From: Gamsiella multidivaricata
Taxonomy: Eukaryota > Mortierellomycota > Mortierellomycetes > Mortierellales > Mortierellaceae
Reading direction: 5' to 3'
DNA: 64,000 nt
Assembly (NCBI RefSeq): GCF_025024155.1
Contig: NW_026251778.1
Coordinates: 120,824-184,823, forward strand
Shown here: positions 36,427 through 48,519 of the stretch, one piece after another
How positions within the stretch are numbered: position 1 is the stretch's first letter
Layout: every line of letters begins with the position of its first letter
The notes under the pieces: model-generated
Databases searched by the model: none
Seen by the model: only the letters and a program-made list of their open reading frames with translations
What the model was told of the DNA's origin: nothing
Program-made: the position numbers and the translations under genes

Positions 36427-37664
36427 ACAACAAACACAATCATAACAAAAAAAGCAAACAAAAGGCGACATAGCGAACAAGAGAAAGAAAGAAAAAAAAA
36501 AGCGGAAAATAGATGCAAATGGGTAACACTCAAACAGCCCGCGCAATCGGCCATCTTTACCAGCCCCATGGACAGTGAAAGGCAGTAAAGGATGAGAAGA
36601 GAGGGGCGAATAGACTGACACAGAAGCGGGAAAAAAAGTCGAGGCCTCATCTTCTGATATACCGAAAAACGAGCTGAAAAAAAAATACTCTGCCTCCGCT
36701 GTGCGCCTTTTTTCCCATCTTTTTTTTTTTTTTTTTACACATATATAGCCATTTTCGAGCCATTGCACAACAACAACGATACAGCAATAGCAACAACAAT
36801 AACAGCAACAACAACTTACAAGGCAATGGCAATAGCAGACCACGAATCTGGATCTCTGGAGAACTCGGCATGGTATTCACCAATGGCCAGGAGCAAAAAG
36901 ATGGCGCCGGCGGCTCCAATGGCAGCCCAGGAGGTAGGACCGCCATCCTTGGTAGTGAAGGCGGCAAAGAAGTTCTGGAAGACATCCAACCAGACCAATC
37001 CAGTGTAGAGCGAGAACGAGATGTGGATAAAGGCATAATCAATCAGGTTCGTGGCCGTAAAGACGCGCACCTTGATGTATAGTCTCCAGATGAGGATCGC
37101 GTTGATGACCAGCAGAATTTGTCCAATGATCAACCAGTGGAATCTCTATTATCGTCATTTTGCGTCGTTGTTGTGATTCGCCGTCGTTTTTTCATTGTTG
37201 TCGATTGGCGGATGAATGGAGATAAAAGATAAAAAGAAAGAAACCACAACGAGGAAAGAGAGCAGTTGGAACGCGGGAACGGTTAGTCGCCTTTGTGTTT
37301 AGAGTTCCCCTCCTCACGAGCGGGGTTCTGAAATCCAGGAGAAAAAAAAAAGACGACGACGACGACGACTACTTACCCAAGTAAGGACCCATGCGGCAAT
37401 AATCAAGTTACTGACAAAGAGATGCCAGTCGACGGCCTCGACGACGACATCGTGTGCGAAATCGAGCCATTGGAAGAAGATGAAACCTCCGAGGAGGAAC
37501 CAGTTCAGGGCCGGGATGATGAAGCCGACGGTGGAGTTTGTCAGGTAGTTGGGATGGCCGGCTAAGGCGTCTGTGATGAAATCGCGGAAGAAGACGATGG
37601 TCGAGATCGCGGTGATATAGGTGACCATGTTCAGGGTCTTGAGCAGAATTGGATGCAACGCCAT
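35739..37664 (-). CDS. Unknown fungal multi-pass membrane protein
   Basis: Exons 37664-37377, 37145-36820, 35922-35739; 265 aa. Seven or so hydrophobic helices are visible, with a conserved-looking charged C-terminus (IWHERAQDDVYVGERRPLL). Motifs include FIIPALNWFLLGGFIFFQW and FIHISFSLYTGLVWLDVF. I do not recognise the family; similar lengths and tryptophan-rich helices occur in unnamed fungal membrane families. The second intron is long (897 bp) and contains CAA/CAG repeats (about 36378-36432) on the plus strand. Its acceptor (CAACAACAG) lacks a pyrimidine tract, so the third exon, though in frame and hydrophobic, is the least certain part. The start ATG lies 17 bases after a CTTGC-type repeat. 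Confidence 0.7.
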
Positions 37665-38095
37665 CTTGGAGCTTGCTTGCTTGCTTGCGAGCGGGGGGAG
37701 GAGGAAGGATGGGAGTGGGTGGGTGCTGAAAGAAGAGAAGATGGAAAGAAGAGAGGAGGGAAAAGAGGAAAAGAAGAGGGAGAGTGGGGATGGATATAAA
37801 CAATGAAAAAGGAAACGAGGCCGAGGCCAGGCAAGGGTGTGAGTCCCGCCTGCGTGCGCGCTGTATTTTCTGGGAAGGACTCGATGGGGACACAAGCACA
37901 CACATACACACGCTCCCTTCTAGCTGTTCTAGCTCCGTCTGTCCACATGCAAGCACTGCACTGCAGTAGAGCGCAGGAAACAGAGCAGTCCTTCTTCTGC
38001 TGGGGCATGGACCACAAAGGCTCAAACTCCACTCCACCGGATCCTTCATTCCTTCTCCATCGACAAGCCCCTCATCCGACATTCGACATCCGACT
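37665..38095. promoter_or_regulatory. Divergent promoter of the membrane-protein gene and TTC1
   Basis: 431 bp between two start codons facing away from each other. It contains a purine-rich tract (37690-37790) and a CTTG repeat (37670-37688). No gene is seen. Confidence 0.5.
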
Positions 38096-39383
38096 ATGGC
38101 TGTCATCGAGGAGATCATCGAGGACGAAACCGTCGTCTCCCCTAACGTGGATACCAAGGACACCGCAAGGCACACCAGTAACGACACAACTGCCGCCTCG
38201 ACAGAGAAAGGCAGCATTGGCGAGAACCTGGACGTCACCACGCCCCTGGCGAACCTGCAGCTTTCAGAGGACGAGGTCAGCTGGGTTCTTTTAATTTCGG
38301 ATCAATAGGAGCGCAAAAGCGTTTGTTCCGCAGGCCAGGCTCTAATGGATATGTCATTTCCGTCCATGTCTAATAGGAACTCTTCCAGGAGGCATCTGGA
38401 TACAAGGCCAAGGGGAACCAATCCTTTGGACAGGGCAATTACACCGAGGCATTGAAATATTATCAGCTCGCCCTGACAACCTGCCCGTCCCCAAAGCCCG
38501 CAGCCCCATCAACTGACTCAACACCTACGGGAATTCAATCAAATGCAAATCAACAAGTAACAGACAAGTACAAGGCCGAGCGGGCTGTCTATCATTCGAA
38601 CATGGCAGCATGCCACATCAAACTGAAGGAGTACCAGGCGGCGATCGAAGGGTGCACCGCCGCCTTGGAACTGGATCCGTCCTTTACGAGAGCACTTCAA
38701 CGGAAGGCGCAGGCTGAGGAGTTGGTCGGAACCTTCTCGAGCATGAATCAGGCCAAGGAGGATCATGAGCAGGTGATCGAAACGCTAAAGATCGAGCTGG
38801 GCTTGATCCAGCCCAAAGAAGAGAACTCAAAGGAGCAGGACTCTGATGAATCTGCTGACAACGAGACTGCGCCCACGGACGGTTCCCAACCAGAACCGTC
38901 GTCGTCAACAGCATCAACAGCAACATCAGCGACCGCCACCTCGCCAAGGACATCAATACGGACCGTACCGCGTCCAGCACAGGACGAGCGGCCGGTGTAT
39001 AAGCCCAGGAAACTGGATCTGGACGAGGCAGGGAAGAAGAAGCATCGGTTGATGATCCAGACAAGTGAGCAGGCGCTCAAGCGGATGGAGCCAATCCTGA
39101 AGGAGTTGATGGAGAAGGAGAAGGCGGAAATGCTGGGTAAGTTGTTGCACTAGGGGCCAAGGCAAAAAATTGTCTTATAGGCCCCCCTTCCTGATGTCAT
39201 ATTTAGTGTGGATGGCTAACATAGAGCACACTTGACTTTATTGAATGATGCTCACTTTTAGCAAAACTGAAGTCGATGGGGAACACGATCCTGGGCAAAT
39301 TTGGGCTGTCGACGGACAACTTTCAGATGAAGCAGGATCCGAACTCGGGAGGCTACTCGTTCAACTTTGTCAACAATTCATAG
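38096..39383 (+). CDS. TTC1: Tetratricopeptide repeat protein 1 homologue
   Basis: Exons 38096-38275, 38377-39136, 39262-39383; 353 aa. An acidic N-terminus is followed by a three-motif TPR domain (about residues 65-180): YKAKGNQSFGQGNYTEALKY, then YHSNMAACHIKLKEYQAAIE, then ALELDPSFTRALQRKAQAEE. A disordered Ser/Thr/Asp linker follows. The C-terminus (GNTILGKFGLSTDNFQ, then QDPNSGGYSFNF) is the diagnostic TTC1 tail. TTC1-type proteins bind Hsp90 and Ras-like or Galpha proteins in animals; the role in fungi is little known. The last exon supplies the tail, and the phase-1 junction restores the conserved AKLKSMGN. Confidence 0.93.
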
Positions 39384-42300
39384 AAAGGCAGTAGAAACTC
39401 CTGTCATGCTGCGAAATAAAAAACACGGAAAAAAGAAATACAAATTGTATGGGCCAGTGGAGTGGCATGGAACGCTGACCTCGCAATAATGGACGGGTAC
39501 GGTCGAGAGCCTTGGGCGTGGTCAGTATGGCCATGAGAGAAATGGCCATGAAGGAAAATGACAACTGATGTGATTAATTCATTTATCGATATCTATTGCG
39601 GTACAAATTGCTTTCAGGTCCGTGTTCGATTGCTCAAAAGACACAAGGAAACCACTTTTTTTTTCTCATGGCAAGCCGTGGCAACTGTTCCTATTGATAG
39701 CGACTTCCTCCTCTCCTCTCCCCCTTTTTCTTGTTAGGACGTCGCGGGAGCATGAGGGTCCGGAAGGCTGTGCGCCTATTCCAATCGACCCGAAGAGGAA
39801 GGTCTTTGGAAGGAAGGATTCTCTCTTTGCTGCCTAAAATTGGCATCGTCCTTAAGAGAAGCCACTGAGAATAGCGACAGACAGGCAGCATAAGAGTCCC
39901 GAGATTAAAAAAAAAAAGCACAGTCGGATGCAAGCAGAACCATGATGGTTCCTGAGCATCTAATTGACCCGGCGAAGGACGAATTAACGTCTCTTCACAA
40001 GGTGTTGCTTTGTAAACGAGGCCGGGGAGTCATCTCGTCCTAATGTACTTCGCCATATTCAATTTGCTTTGCAAAGCGCACCATAAACTATGATTGCGCC
40101 CCGCTTGATGCATACACACACACACACACAAACAGCAAGACAAGCACTCTACAGTGAGGGAGAGGGAAGGGTCACTGATTCTGATTCTGATTCTGATTCT
40201 GCATCCATTCCTTTCCATCACTTTTTTTTGCCTTGTCAACCCCTACCCTCAAGAAAGTGCTCGTTTCCCTTTATTCGAGTACTCCTTCTTGTTCTCCTTT
40301 CTCCATACAGTGGTTACTTACGGTTACTGCTGTTGCTGTATTATATTTATTTATTTTTTCCATTGTTATTTTTTATCCTCGACTGACGGAGCTGTGTCCT
40401 TCTCATTCCTCATCTCCGTCGTCCTGCTCTGGCTGCTTTTTCTTTTTTCTTTTTTTCACACTCGTCCCTGTATCAATTGAGCACTGTACCTGCTGTTCAG
40501 TTCCGTGGAATAAGACAACTCCGGGTAAGGTAAGCAATTGGTACTGGGCATTGGCATTGTATGTGCACGACCGTTGCAAAAAAAAACCCTAAAGACAGGT
40601 TCGATGATGAAAACAGCGGAGGACAGGAGTTGGGGGTTTCATCCCACAAGGGAGGAAAGGGGGGAGAGCATGGCATTTTTTTTTTTTTAAACGATGATAA
40701 ATCGGGTAGACAATCAGGATGTGGGGCACCCTGTAACACAGGCCATCTGGAGATGACGATGGCTTTTGAGGGTGTTTTAGGGTATATACAAGGGGAGGGA
40801 GCCAGGAGGTGTCTGGAATGCGTCCAAAAAGGAGGAAATTGCGGGCCCCTGTCGTTTCATCTGTTTCATCCCCCTCCTCCGTTTCATCTTCTCGTGAGAG
40901 TCACCGCCGCAAAATATACACACAGACACACCACCAGAGCACCCAACATAGATGCAAACTCACGATCATATTTTTTCTTAGTCCCGACTGTGCAGCCTGT
41001 TGATGTTTGTGTCCAGCTCGTAAAGGCGTACGTTTGTTTACACACGGGTTTACGGGTAACACGGATATACGGGTAGTCTATGGGCGCGCAATGCTCTTTT
41101 TTTTTTTTTGTGTTCTTGATCCTCGGCGAAATAGTGCGACTAGGGCTGACCCATGGTCTTAGCTAAGATCTGTTTTCTGACTGCGACTGGAGTTTTTAAC
41201 TTGCGCCAGGGAAAGGTCCAGCTACAGCTAGATTAATCTATGCATCTCGGGTTCCATGGTTACCACGCCCCAGCCTTTTTTTTATTTTTATTCGCGCAAT
41301 TCCATGTACTGTCGCCCTTCCATCCCTTCATCCTACCCTTTTTTTTATTCTTGGGAGTCGACACTCCCCCTCCTCTCCGCCCCTTGATTTTCGTCATGCA
41401 ATTTAACAGAACTGCGATTCATGCAAACGGACATGGAGTCCGGGAACCCTTTTTCATCATTGTGCACGGCGACGCCGATAACAGGGGTTGGAATAACATC
41501 TTTTCCTGTATTGTCGAGTTGACTGGGGTTTTTGCTTTGCTGATCTAGTAACGCGTTGTATATATGGTAGCGCATGCTTGGACACATCAGATGGAGGGGG
41601 GGGGGGAAGGGAATTGAACTATGCGATGCATGAACTGATACGCAGAGGCGAATGTGAACGGACGGTCAATGATTCCGGAACCTCGCCGCTCGGCTCCATT
41701 GCTGTGCGCTTTGTATCCATGTGTATGTGCGCGTGTTTTTTTAAAAGATGTTTTATTTTTCTCTCATAAGCATACGAACCCTTCGACCCTTCGAAATGCG
41801 CAAACACCCCCTCTCTTCTCCTACTCCTCCCTGCTTGTATCTGGATGGTGTGCGCCTTCGTTTTTTGCTTAATGCAATCTATGTGCCTTTAACATTTGCG
41901 AACGATCCCTGTTTTTCCCTGTTTAAGTTTTTGCTATACATTCTGGTTTGAGAGCACCATCGTCCATTCATGCTCTGCTCTCCTTCTACCCACCCCATCC
42001 CCCACCCCCCTTACTTTTTGTTGTGGCCCTTGGGACGTACAATGGTGCTCAGTTCTGCTGATCAAGCAATCGATAATGTTCTTTTTCCCCCCAAGCCCAA
42101 GCGAGGATCTCCTCACTACGATCGATCGATCGGCCCTGTGCGTATGTTATTTTTGCTCTGTCCTTTTCATTGCTTCACAAGGTAGTTCGATGACCTTTAG
42201 GGGGAGGGGGGAGGGGGAAATCGGCGCCACCTGCTCCGCGGATTGACGCGAGTAAACCTTTTTTTTTTTTTTTTTTTTTTTCGCCGACATGGTACATGTA

Positions 42301-45194
42301 TAGTGCAGGACCAGCCCGCCACTTACATTCCTGTGCTTTTTTTTTTTTGTGTTCTTGTGTCTGAACTTCAAATGGCACGTTTGATGCTGATGTTGATGGT
42401 GACCAAGACACTTAGGTTTTTCACGGGTCTTTATGCGTGGCATCTGTGTCCCTTGTGCTGCATTGCATTGCAGTGCAGTTGGACAGGTTGTTTGGTCCCA
42501 TAAAAGATGTGTGTGTGTATATATATGTGTAAAACTATGTTTGGGGGTGTTGTGTGGCCTCGTTTCGCTCCTGGATTTTTCAAATCTCTCACACCCCTTG
42601 CCGCCCACTCCCTGTTTTGACTCAAATGCGTTTTGTGTCATCTTCTCATAATCAAAACAGAAAGGGGGGAGAGAACGAAGGAAATAGAGGGAAAAGGGGA
42701 AGTGGGGCATCTAAAAAGAAGTAATGCGGTCTATTCTTTCCTCTTTCCACTTCTCTCTCTCTCTATCTCTCTCTCTCTCTCTCGCCAGGTATCAATTGGG
42801 AGCGTGTGTTGTCATCTGCATCTGCATCTGCATCTGGTGCTACCATGCCCCCCTCCCTCCATTTCCATCCCATGGCGGAAGGGAGGGGTGGGAGGGAACC
42901 ATGGAAGCTGTATGGATGCGGTGCAGGTTGGATATGTAGTCATCCCCAGGCACCCAGTCTATCAGCCTGTCAATATGTGTACTCTAATCCATTGCATTGC
43001 GCGCTCTTTTCTCTCTGTGCGCGATTGTGGATTGGACCATGCAGGTTCTTCAAACACACATACAGCGTAGACAACCCTCGGAGCACAGAGACATGTATCC
43101 ACACATAACATACACACCCACGCCCTCTGCTCACAGTTGCCCTCGTGTTGTACCTGTTTGTCGCTACTGCCCTTTTGCATTGATTAATCGCATTAAATTC
43201 ATGATTTTTTTAAGGTTGCCTTTTTTACTTTCTGGCGGAAGAAGGGAAGGGTGGTATCTAGCGATGCGCAACCGAGCAAAAGCAGAGCAAAAGAAAAAAA
43301 AATACGTTCGGCCCATTCGAAGGCGGGTGTGCATTTATTAAAGCTAGTCCGTCCTATGTCCTATGCACATGTGCCATGACATGATTGACTGTGCGAGAGG
43401 AGAGAGAGGGACTAGTGTGGGTCTACTATGGATGGTGGGATGCCATGGGATTGATTCAAAGCAGAAAAAGGAAAAAAATAAATAGATTTCTGCATCGATG
43501 GCGACGGGGCCCTTTGCGAAGGTCTTGGTGGTCTTGGTCACTGACCCGATATGTCTCCGACACGTATAAAAAAAAAGAGAAAATCTCCACTTTAATGGCC
43601 CTTGCACAGCATCGACATATCGAAATATCCAATCTTCGTCGCCTCTTTGTGTCTCGCTCTCAGGCACAACAACAAACAGGAACGAGTGAGAGAGGAGGGA
43701 GTGTGATGACATGTACACAAGATACATGCAAAAAAAAAAAAACTTTCTTTCCTCCCCCTCCTTTGAATGCGCTGGGTAATCTATAGCGACGGCGTCCGTA
43801 GCTTTGTTGTCCCCGGATGGATACAGGCATTTCGTGATCTGAGCGGACATCGCCCTCTGCCCCTCCCCATCGGGGCGGCAATGGGCAATGGCACAGACAG
43901 CCTCCCTCGTATATCCTCTATTGAATGGACCCTATTGAATTAACCCTCTCTTTCTCTCTTTCCTTTTCTTCCCTCTTTTTTCTTCTCTTCTCTCTCTTCT
44001 CTTCTCTTCTCTTCCCTCTTTTCCTCTTCTCCTCCTCCCTCCCTCCCCTCCTATCCTGCCCAAAATACCTCTTGTCGTCGTCGTCTTCGTCCCTCCCTCC
44101 TCTTCTCCTCTTCTCTTCATACGCGACAGACACTCTTCCTCGCACGCTGTGCTGTAGAGACCACGATCAATCCTCCGATCAGACCCCCAACGGACTGCAC
44201 ACCCGCGCTCAGCCAAACCAAATCTCCAGCCCAACGACCTGTCTCCTCCTGATCTGCGCTTAATAGATTAAGAATCCGTTCGTCCCTGGGATCCCATCCA
44301 AAAGCTCGTCCCACTCCTCGCGTCGTCATCCAAGTCCTCCTCCTCCTCCTCCCCCTCCCCCTTGCCTGCCTTCTCCAGATATCCTATCCCAATCCTGCCC
44401 ATTTTCCATCCCGCGCCCCGCAACCTTGGGTCGTTTCTCTCCTCTCCCTTTTTTTTTCTTGATCCTTCTTCTCGCTCTTATCCTTTCCCACCTTCGGGCC
44501 GTCGTCTTCCCTCTCTTTCTCTAATTTGCTCCTTCATCCATCTCCTAGGCACCTTATCTGTTCTACTTCTGCCACCCCCCCCCCCCTCCCCTGGTTTATT
44601 TTTACACTCCTGGCCCTTTAGACATCGAACTCTCGCACGCTGCCTATACTTCATTGCGCCCTGTCTCCCCACCGACTGAAGACGCATTAACCTCTAAAGC
44701 TCATTGACCACAAAAAGGCCCAGTCCCCGCTGTTCCTTGTACACACCAGACCAGAGGTAAGGCAGGCCTGTCATGCAAGCGCACAAGTACAGAAGGAAAA
44801 CAAAAAATATGAGCTTTCGGTGATATATCTTTATTTATTTTACTGACCCACTCTCACTTCCCTTCCCTTCTTACTTCCTTTTCTCTTTCGTCGCTTATCT
44901 GCTCGCGCTCGTTCTTGTTCGCTCTTCCGCCATCCGCCAAAACTGTCCTCATATTCGGACCTGAACGCGCACTTATGACGCTCCACCACACCGACTGAAC
45001 TCCTTCCTCCACCGTGCACAGCTCACTTTCCAGCCTCCGCCGCAGCCTATTCGTCTTGACTTCAGACGTAGCACACTCGTACCAGACAAGACTTCAAGGA
45101 ACACCACATCCTTGACCCCTTTCCATCCCCCCCCCCCCCCCCCCCCCTCTTTTTTCATATATCGCACGTGCGGTATACCCATTCGTAATTCAGC
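39384..45194. other. 5.8 kb non-coding region upstream of STE12
   Basis: I found no supported protein gene. The region is dominated by simple sequence: CA repeats (40113-40128), four copies of TGATTC (about 40178-40201), a T22 run (42260-42281), A runs, a (CT)n tract (42749-42783) and long pyrimidine tracts (43940-44140, 44320-44560). A donor-like GAGGTAAGG at about 44754 could belong to an intron in the STE12 leader. It probably holds a long promoter, untranslated exons or non-coding RNAs. Confidence 0.5.
45127..45147 (+). repeat. C21 homopolymer 48 bp before the STE12 start codon
   Basis: Twenty-one consecutive cytosines (guanines on the other strand), followed by a T run. It lies in the probable leader or core promoter of STE12 and could form an i-motif or G-quadruplex. 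The length is likely uncertain in the assembly. Confidence 0.9.
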
Positions 45195-45520
45195 ATGTTG
45201 ACCGCTACCTCCAGACGACAGGACTTTTTCACAGCACAACAGCAACACTCACATCATCAACTGCAGCACCAACACCAGCACCAGCACCAGCATCCTCAGC
45301 AAGCATATCAACAGCAAATCTCACAGCAGCACCCACAGCATATCCAGCATTCTCATCAGCAACAACAGCAGCAGCAGCAGCAACAACAACTGCAACAACA
45401 ACAACAGCAGCAGCAGCAGCAACACCACCACGAACAACAACAACAGCAACTCCAGCAGCAACTCCAGCAGCAACTCCAGCAGCAACAGCAGCAGCAACAA
45501 CAACAACAACAGCAACAACC

Positions 45521-45554
<34 letters not shown>

Positions 45555-48083
45555 AATCTGCAATTGCAACAGCAGCAGCAGCAATTACAGCAGCAGCAAC
45601 ATGATCAACAGAATATCCTTCTCCATGAATCGCTCGCTTTGAGCACCGCGTCCGCCTCGAGGATAGAGGAGATTGACAGACTGAGCGTGTTCTTGACCAC
45701 GGCCCCGACCTATCAGATGGAGCTCTCCAAGTTCCTGCTACCCACAGGCGAAACGATATCCTGCGTTCTCTGGAACGAGCTTTATCACATCACTGGCACA
45801 GACATTGTCCGGTCACTCGTCTCTCGTTTTGACAGCTTTGGTCGCCCTGTCTGCAACATCAAAAAGTTTGAGGAAGGTGTCTTCTCAGACCTGAGAAACC
45901 TGAAGCCAGGCGCGGATGCCTGTCTCGAGGAGCCCAAGTCCCCGTTCCTGGAGATGCTCTACCGCAACAACTGCATCCGCACCCAAAAGAAGCAAAAAGT
46001 CTTCTATTGGTACTCTGTTCCACACGATCGACTCTTCCTCGATGCCATGGAGCGTGACCTAAAGCGCGAGCAAGCAGGCACCGAGCCCACCTCAAAAGCC
46101 GTTGCTGAGCCGGCCTTGTCATGCACGCTGGAGACGGTGCGCGATCTGGTTGAACGCCTCTCTCGCCGCACTATCGAGATGAACACGATTACAGAGACCC
46201 TCCAAAGTTTCACCCCCGATGGAGTTGCTCCCATGAACCGCCAGTTGCCCGCTGCCATCTCACCCTCGGAAGTCTCGCCAACACAGGCCCAGTTGGTCCC
46301 TGAAAACTCTCTGCCAACAGGAGTATCTGCAGGCACCCTTCATGACAGCAGCGTCGGACCCTTCAGTGAGAGTGGACCAGGATTCCACCAAGGTCCATCT
46401 TACGTTGAGGATGCAGGGTACGCATAAATTTACACCACCCAGGGTTTTGCATATCGTCTCTTCTCGATTCACCTTTTGCTAACCTAGTTGTGCTCATTTC
46501 CTTCATACAGATCCGACGATAACTCAGAGTCCAAGGTGCCATCAGACCCTGATGCTGCCTTCACTGGTGGTGCTGAGGCCATGAACCATGCCTCAGACGC
46601 AAATGCTGGCCTTTTTGGTTCATTCACTTTATTCGAGGGATCACCTACTTACAAGAAGCGAAGAAGGCGCTCGACAGCTGGTCCCTCCATGCTGTCTGAG
46701 TCTATCGACCGATCAGATATGATCTCGAACGGCACAGGGACTGGATTCTTGCGTGGCGACAGCCGACATGGCTCCATTGATTTTGACCATGACGGCGAAA
46801 GGTTTTTGGATGGTAGTGGCGTTCACGGACACAAGGGCCATGGCATGCAAGGCGGTTTCCTCCACGAATCATCTTCTCGCCCCTATCACCACCATGGATC
46901 GGCTTCCATGTCGTCTTTGCATTCGATACACGGTAGTTCTTCCAACCCTTCGCGTTCATATGCTTGTCCAGTCCAGCCCTGCGGTCGTCTCTTCAAGCGA
47001 CTTGAGCATTTGAAGCGCCACTGGAGGACACATACCCTCGAGCGACCCTATGCATGCAACATTTGCTCCAAACGATTCTCGAGAAGCGACAATCTCGCCG
47101 CCCATCGCAAGACTCACGAGAAACCTTCGTGGGCCAACGATGACGACTCGTCTGCTCCTCGAGGAGAGGGTGAGGATGACGACCTCGATGGCGATGAGCA
47201 AGACAATGACGATCAGCTCCGAATCTCCAAGGACTATGCTTCGGACTACAGCACGACTAGGAAGCGTCGTCGCAGCATGCACAAAGACCGAGGAATGGAG
47301 TCCATGAGTGAGCGAGAGAGTCTGAGCGGTCTTAGCAGCTGCGACGAGGACGAGGATGGAACCGTGCTCAACATGATGCGATTCTCGGCTCTGAATCAGG
47401 CAGAGCAGCAGCAGCTTCAGCTTCATCGTCAGAGCTTCTCAAAGGCAACAACTCCCATGTTGCAGGCACAGCACCCACCTTTTGCCTTGGCCAGTCAGTC
47501 ATTCGGACCAACCATGTCTATGATGACTCCCAATCAGCCGTATGCACCCTTCGCAGCTGGTCCTCTCTCAGCCGGCTTTGGCGGTTTCCTTGCAAACCAG
47601 CCAGCTCCACCTCCACTGTTCACTCTGGACGAGGAAGAGGAGGACGAGAACGAGGAGATCTCCGATATGGAGAAGCTGCGTTACAAGTACGAGTACGAGA
47701 TCAAGGCCGCTATTGATTCAACACCGGTGCTGTCCGAGGTAGCGAAGATAATGGCAACGCCTTACAGCACTGGAGCATTTGGATATGGGGGCATCTTGCC
47801 CGATTACGCCGTATACGGCGCGTACCCTTTGGCGACGCCTGTTAATCTTGGAAGATACCCTTTTGATCCTTCGACTCCCGGGGCAACAGCGAACATGTTT
47901 GCAGCAGCAGCAATGATGCCTTCATCATCAGTAGCTACATCGTCCTCGATCTCGGCGGCAATGACATCTGGAGCGTCATCGAACTACCCTGTCGTCCATA
48001 CCGCGGCCTTGCCACCCTCGCACCATCACCAGGAGTACTTGGAGTTTACTCTTGGAAGCATGCTGCCCAACATTCCTATTTAG
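45195..48083 (+). CDS. STE12: STE12-family transcription factor with C2H2 zinc fingers
   Basis: Exons 45195-46417 and 46511-48083; phase 2, 931 aa. Residues about 15-140 are a glutamine/histidine tract encoded by mixed CAA/CAG. The STE homeodomain-like DNA-binding region follows (about 160-295: SVFLTTAPTYQMELSKFLLP, then CVLWNELYHITGTDIVRSLV, then KVFYWYSVPHDRLFLDAMER). Two C2H2 fingers are at about 555-615: CPVQPCGRLFKRLEHLKRHW, then CNICSKRFSRSDNLAAHRKT. A homeodomain plus C-terminal zinc fingers is the filamentous-fungal form (SteA/Ste12), unlike budding yeast. These factors act below MAPK cascades in mating, filament growth and host interaction (family knowledge). The ATG at 45195 is the only one before the conserved domain. 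The long upstream region suggests complex regulation. Confidence 0.95.
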
Positions 48084-48519
48084 AAGATGTTTATCTCGAC
48101 CTGATCTACATGGATCGCTGTGTATAGAACCAAAACCATTTCAACTCTATTATTAATCTTCGTTGACAAAAAAAATAAAAAATAAATAAAATAGCGCCTG
48201 TATTGCACATCATTGTATGACAAAAAGAATCGAAAAGCAGGTCGTCTCACGCTCAAACAGTCGTTCTAAAACGCGAGCCCTGAATTTGCAGGCCGCCCTG
48301 AACGTGTGTTCTGTTTACGCGTTTCGCGAGGAGGGGGGAAGTGTGACTGCACAGGACGTTTATTTTCTGGGCCCTCTCTTCAACACGCGCGCCCTCCGCT
48401 GATAAACACACGCACGGCTCATGCTATCCCTCTTGCTCTCTCGTTCGATTCCTCCTTCAATCTTCCTCACTTTTTTTTTTTTTTTTGTGTGCCTCGACCA
48501 GATTAAACAGCAGTAGAAC
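48084..48519. promoter_or_regulatory. Intergenic region between STE12 and MSH6
   Basis: Holds the STE12 3' end (A/T-rich, AATAAA-like motifs near 48173-48190) and the MSH6 promoter (T18 run at 48470-48486). The sequence ACGCGT, the MluI cell-cycle box, does not occur in a clean form, although TTTACGCGTTTCGCG at 48315 contains it within a CG-rich patch; many MSH6 genes are S-phase regulated. Confidence 0.4.

Noticed and set aside
36292..36843. Minus-strand frame of Cys/Tyr/Val runs
   Set aside because: It is produced by CAA/CAG-type repeats in an intron and has no domain.
39480..39834. Tiny two-exon frame ending in a basic tail (DPKRKVFGRKDSLFAA)
   Set aside because: ATGGACGG plus 39738-39834 joins in frame with GT-AG, but the product is only 34 aa with no known motif, so chance is likely.
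43918..44263. Arg/Lys/Glu-rich or Ser/Leu-rich frames on both strands
   Set aside because: They are translations of the polypyrimidine tract upstream of STE12.
45229..45584. Long minus-strand frames of Val/Ala or Leu repeats
   Set aside because: They are the antisense of the STE12 glutamine tract (CAA/CAG), not genes.
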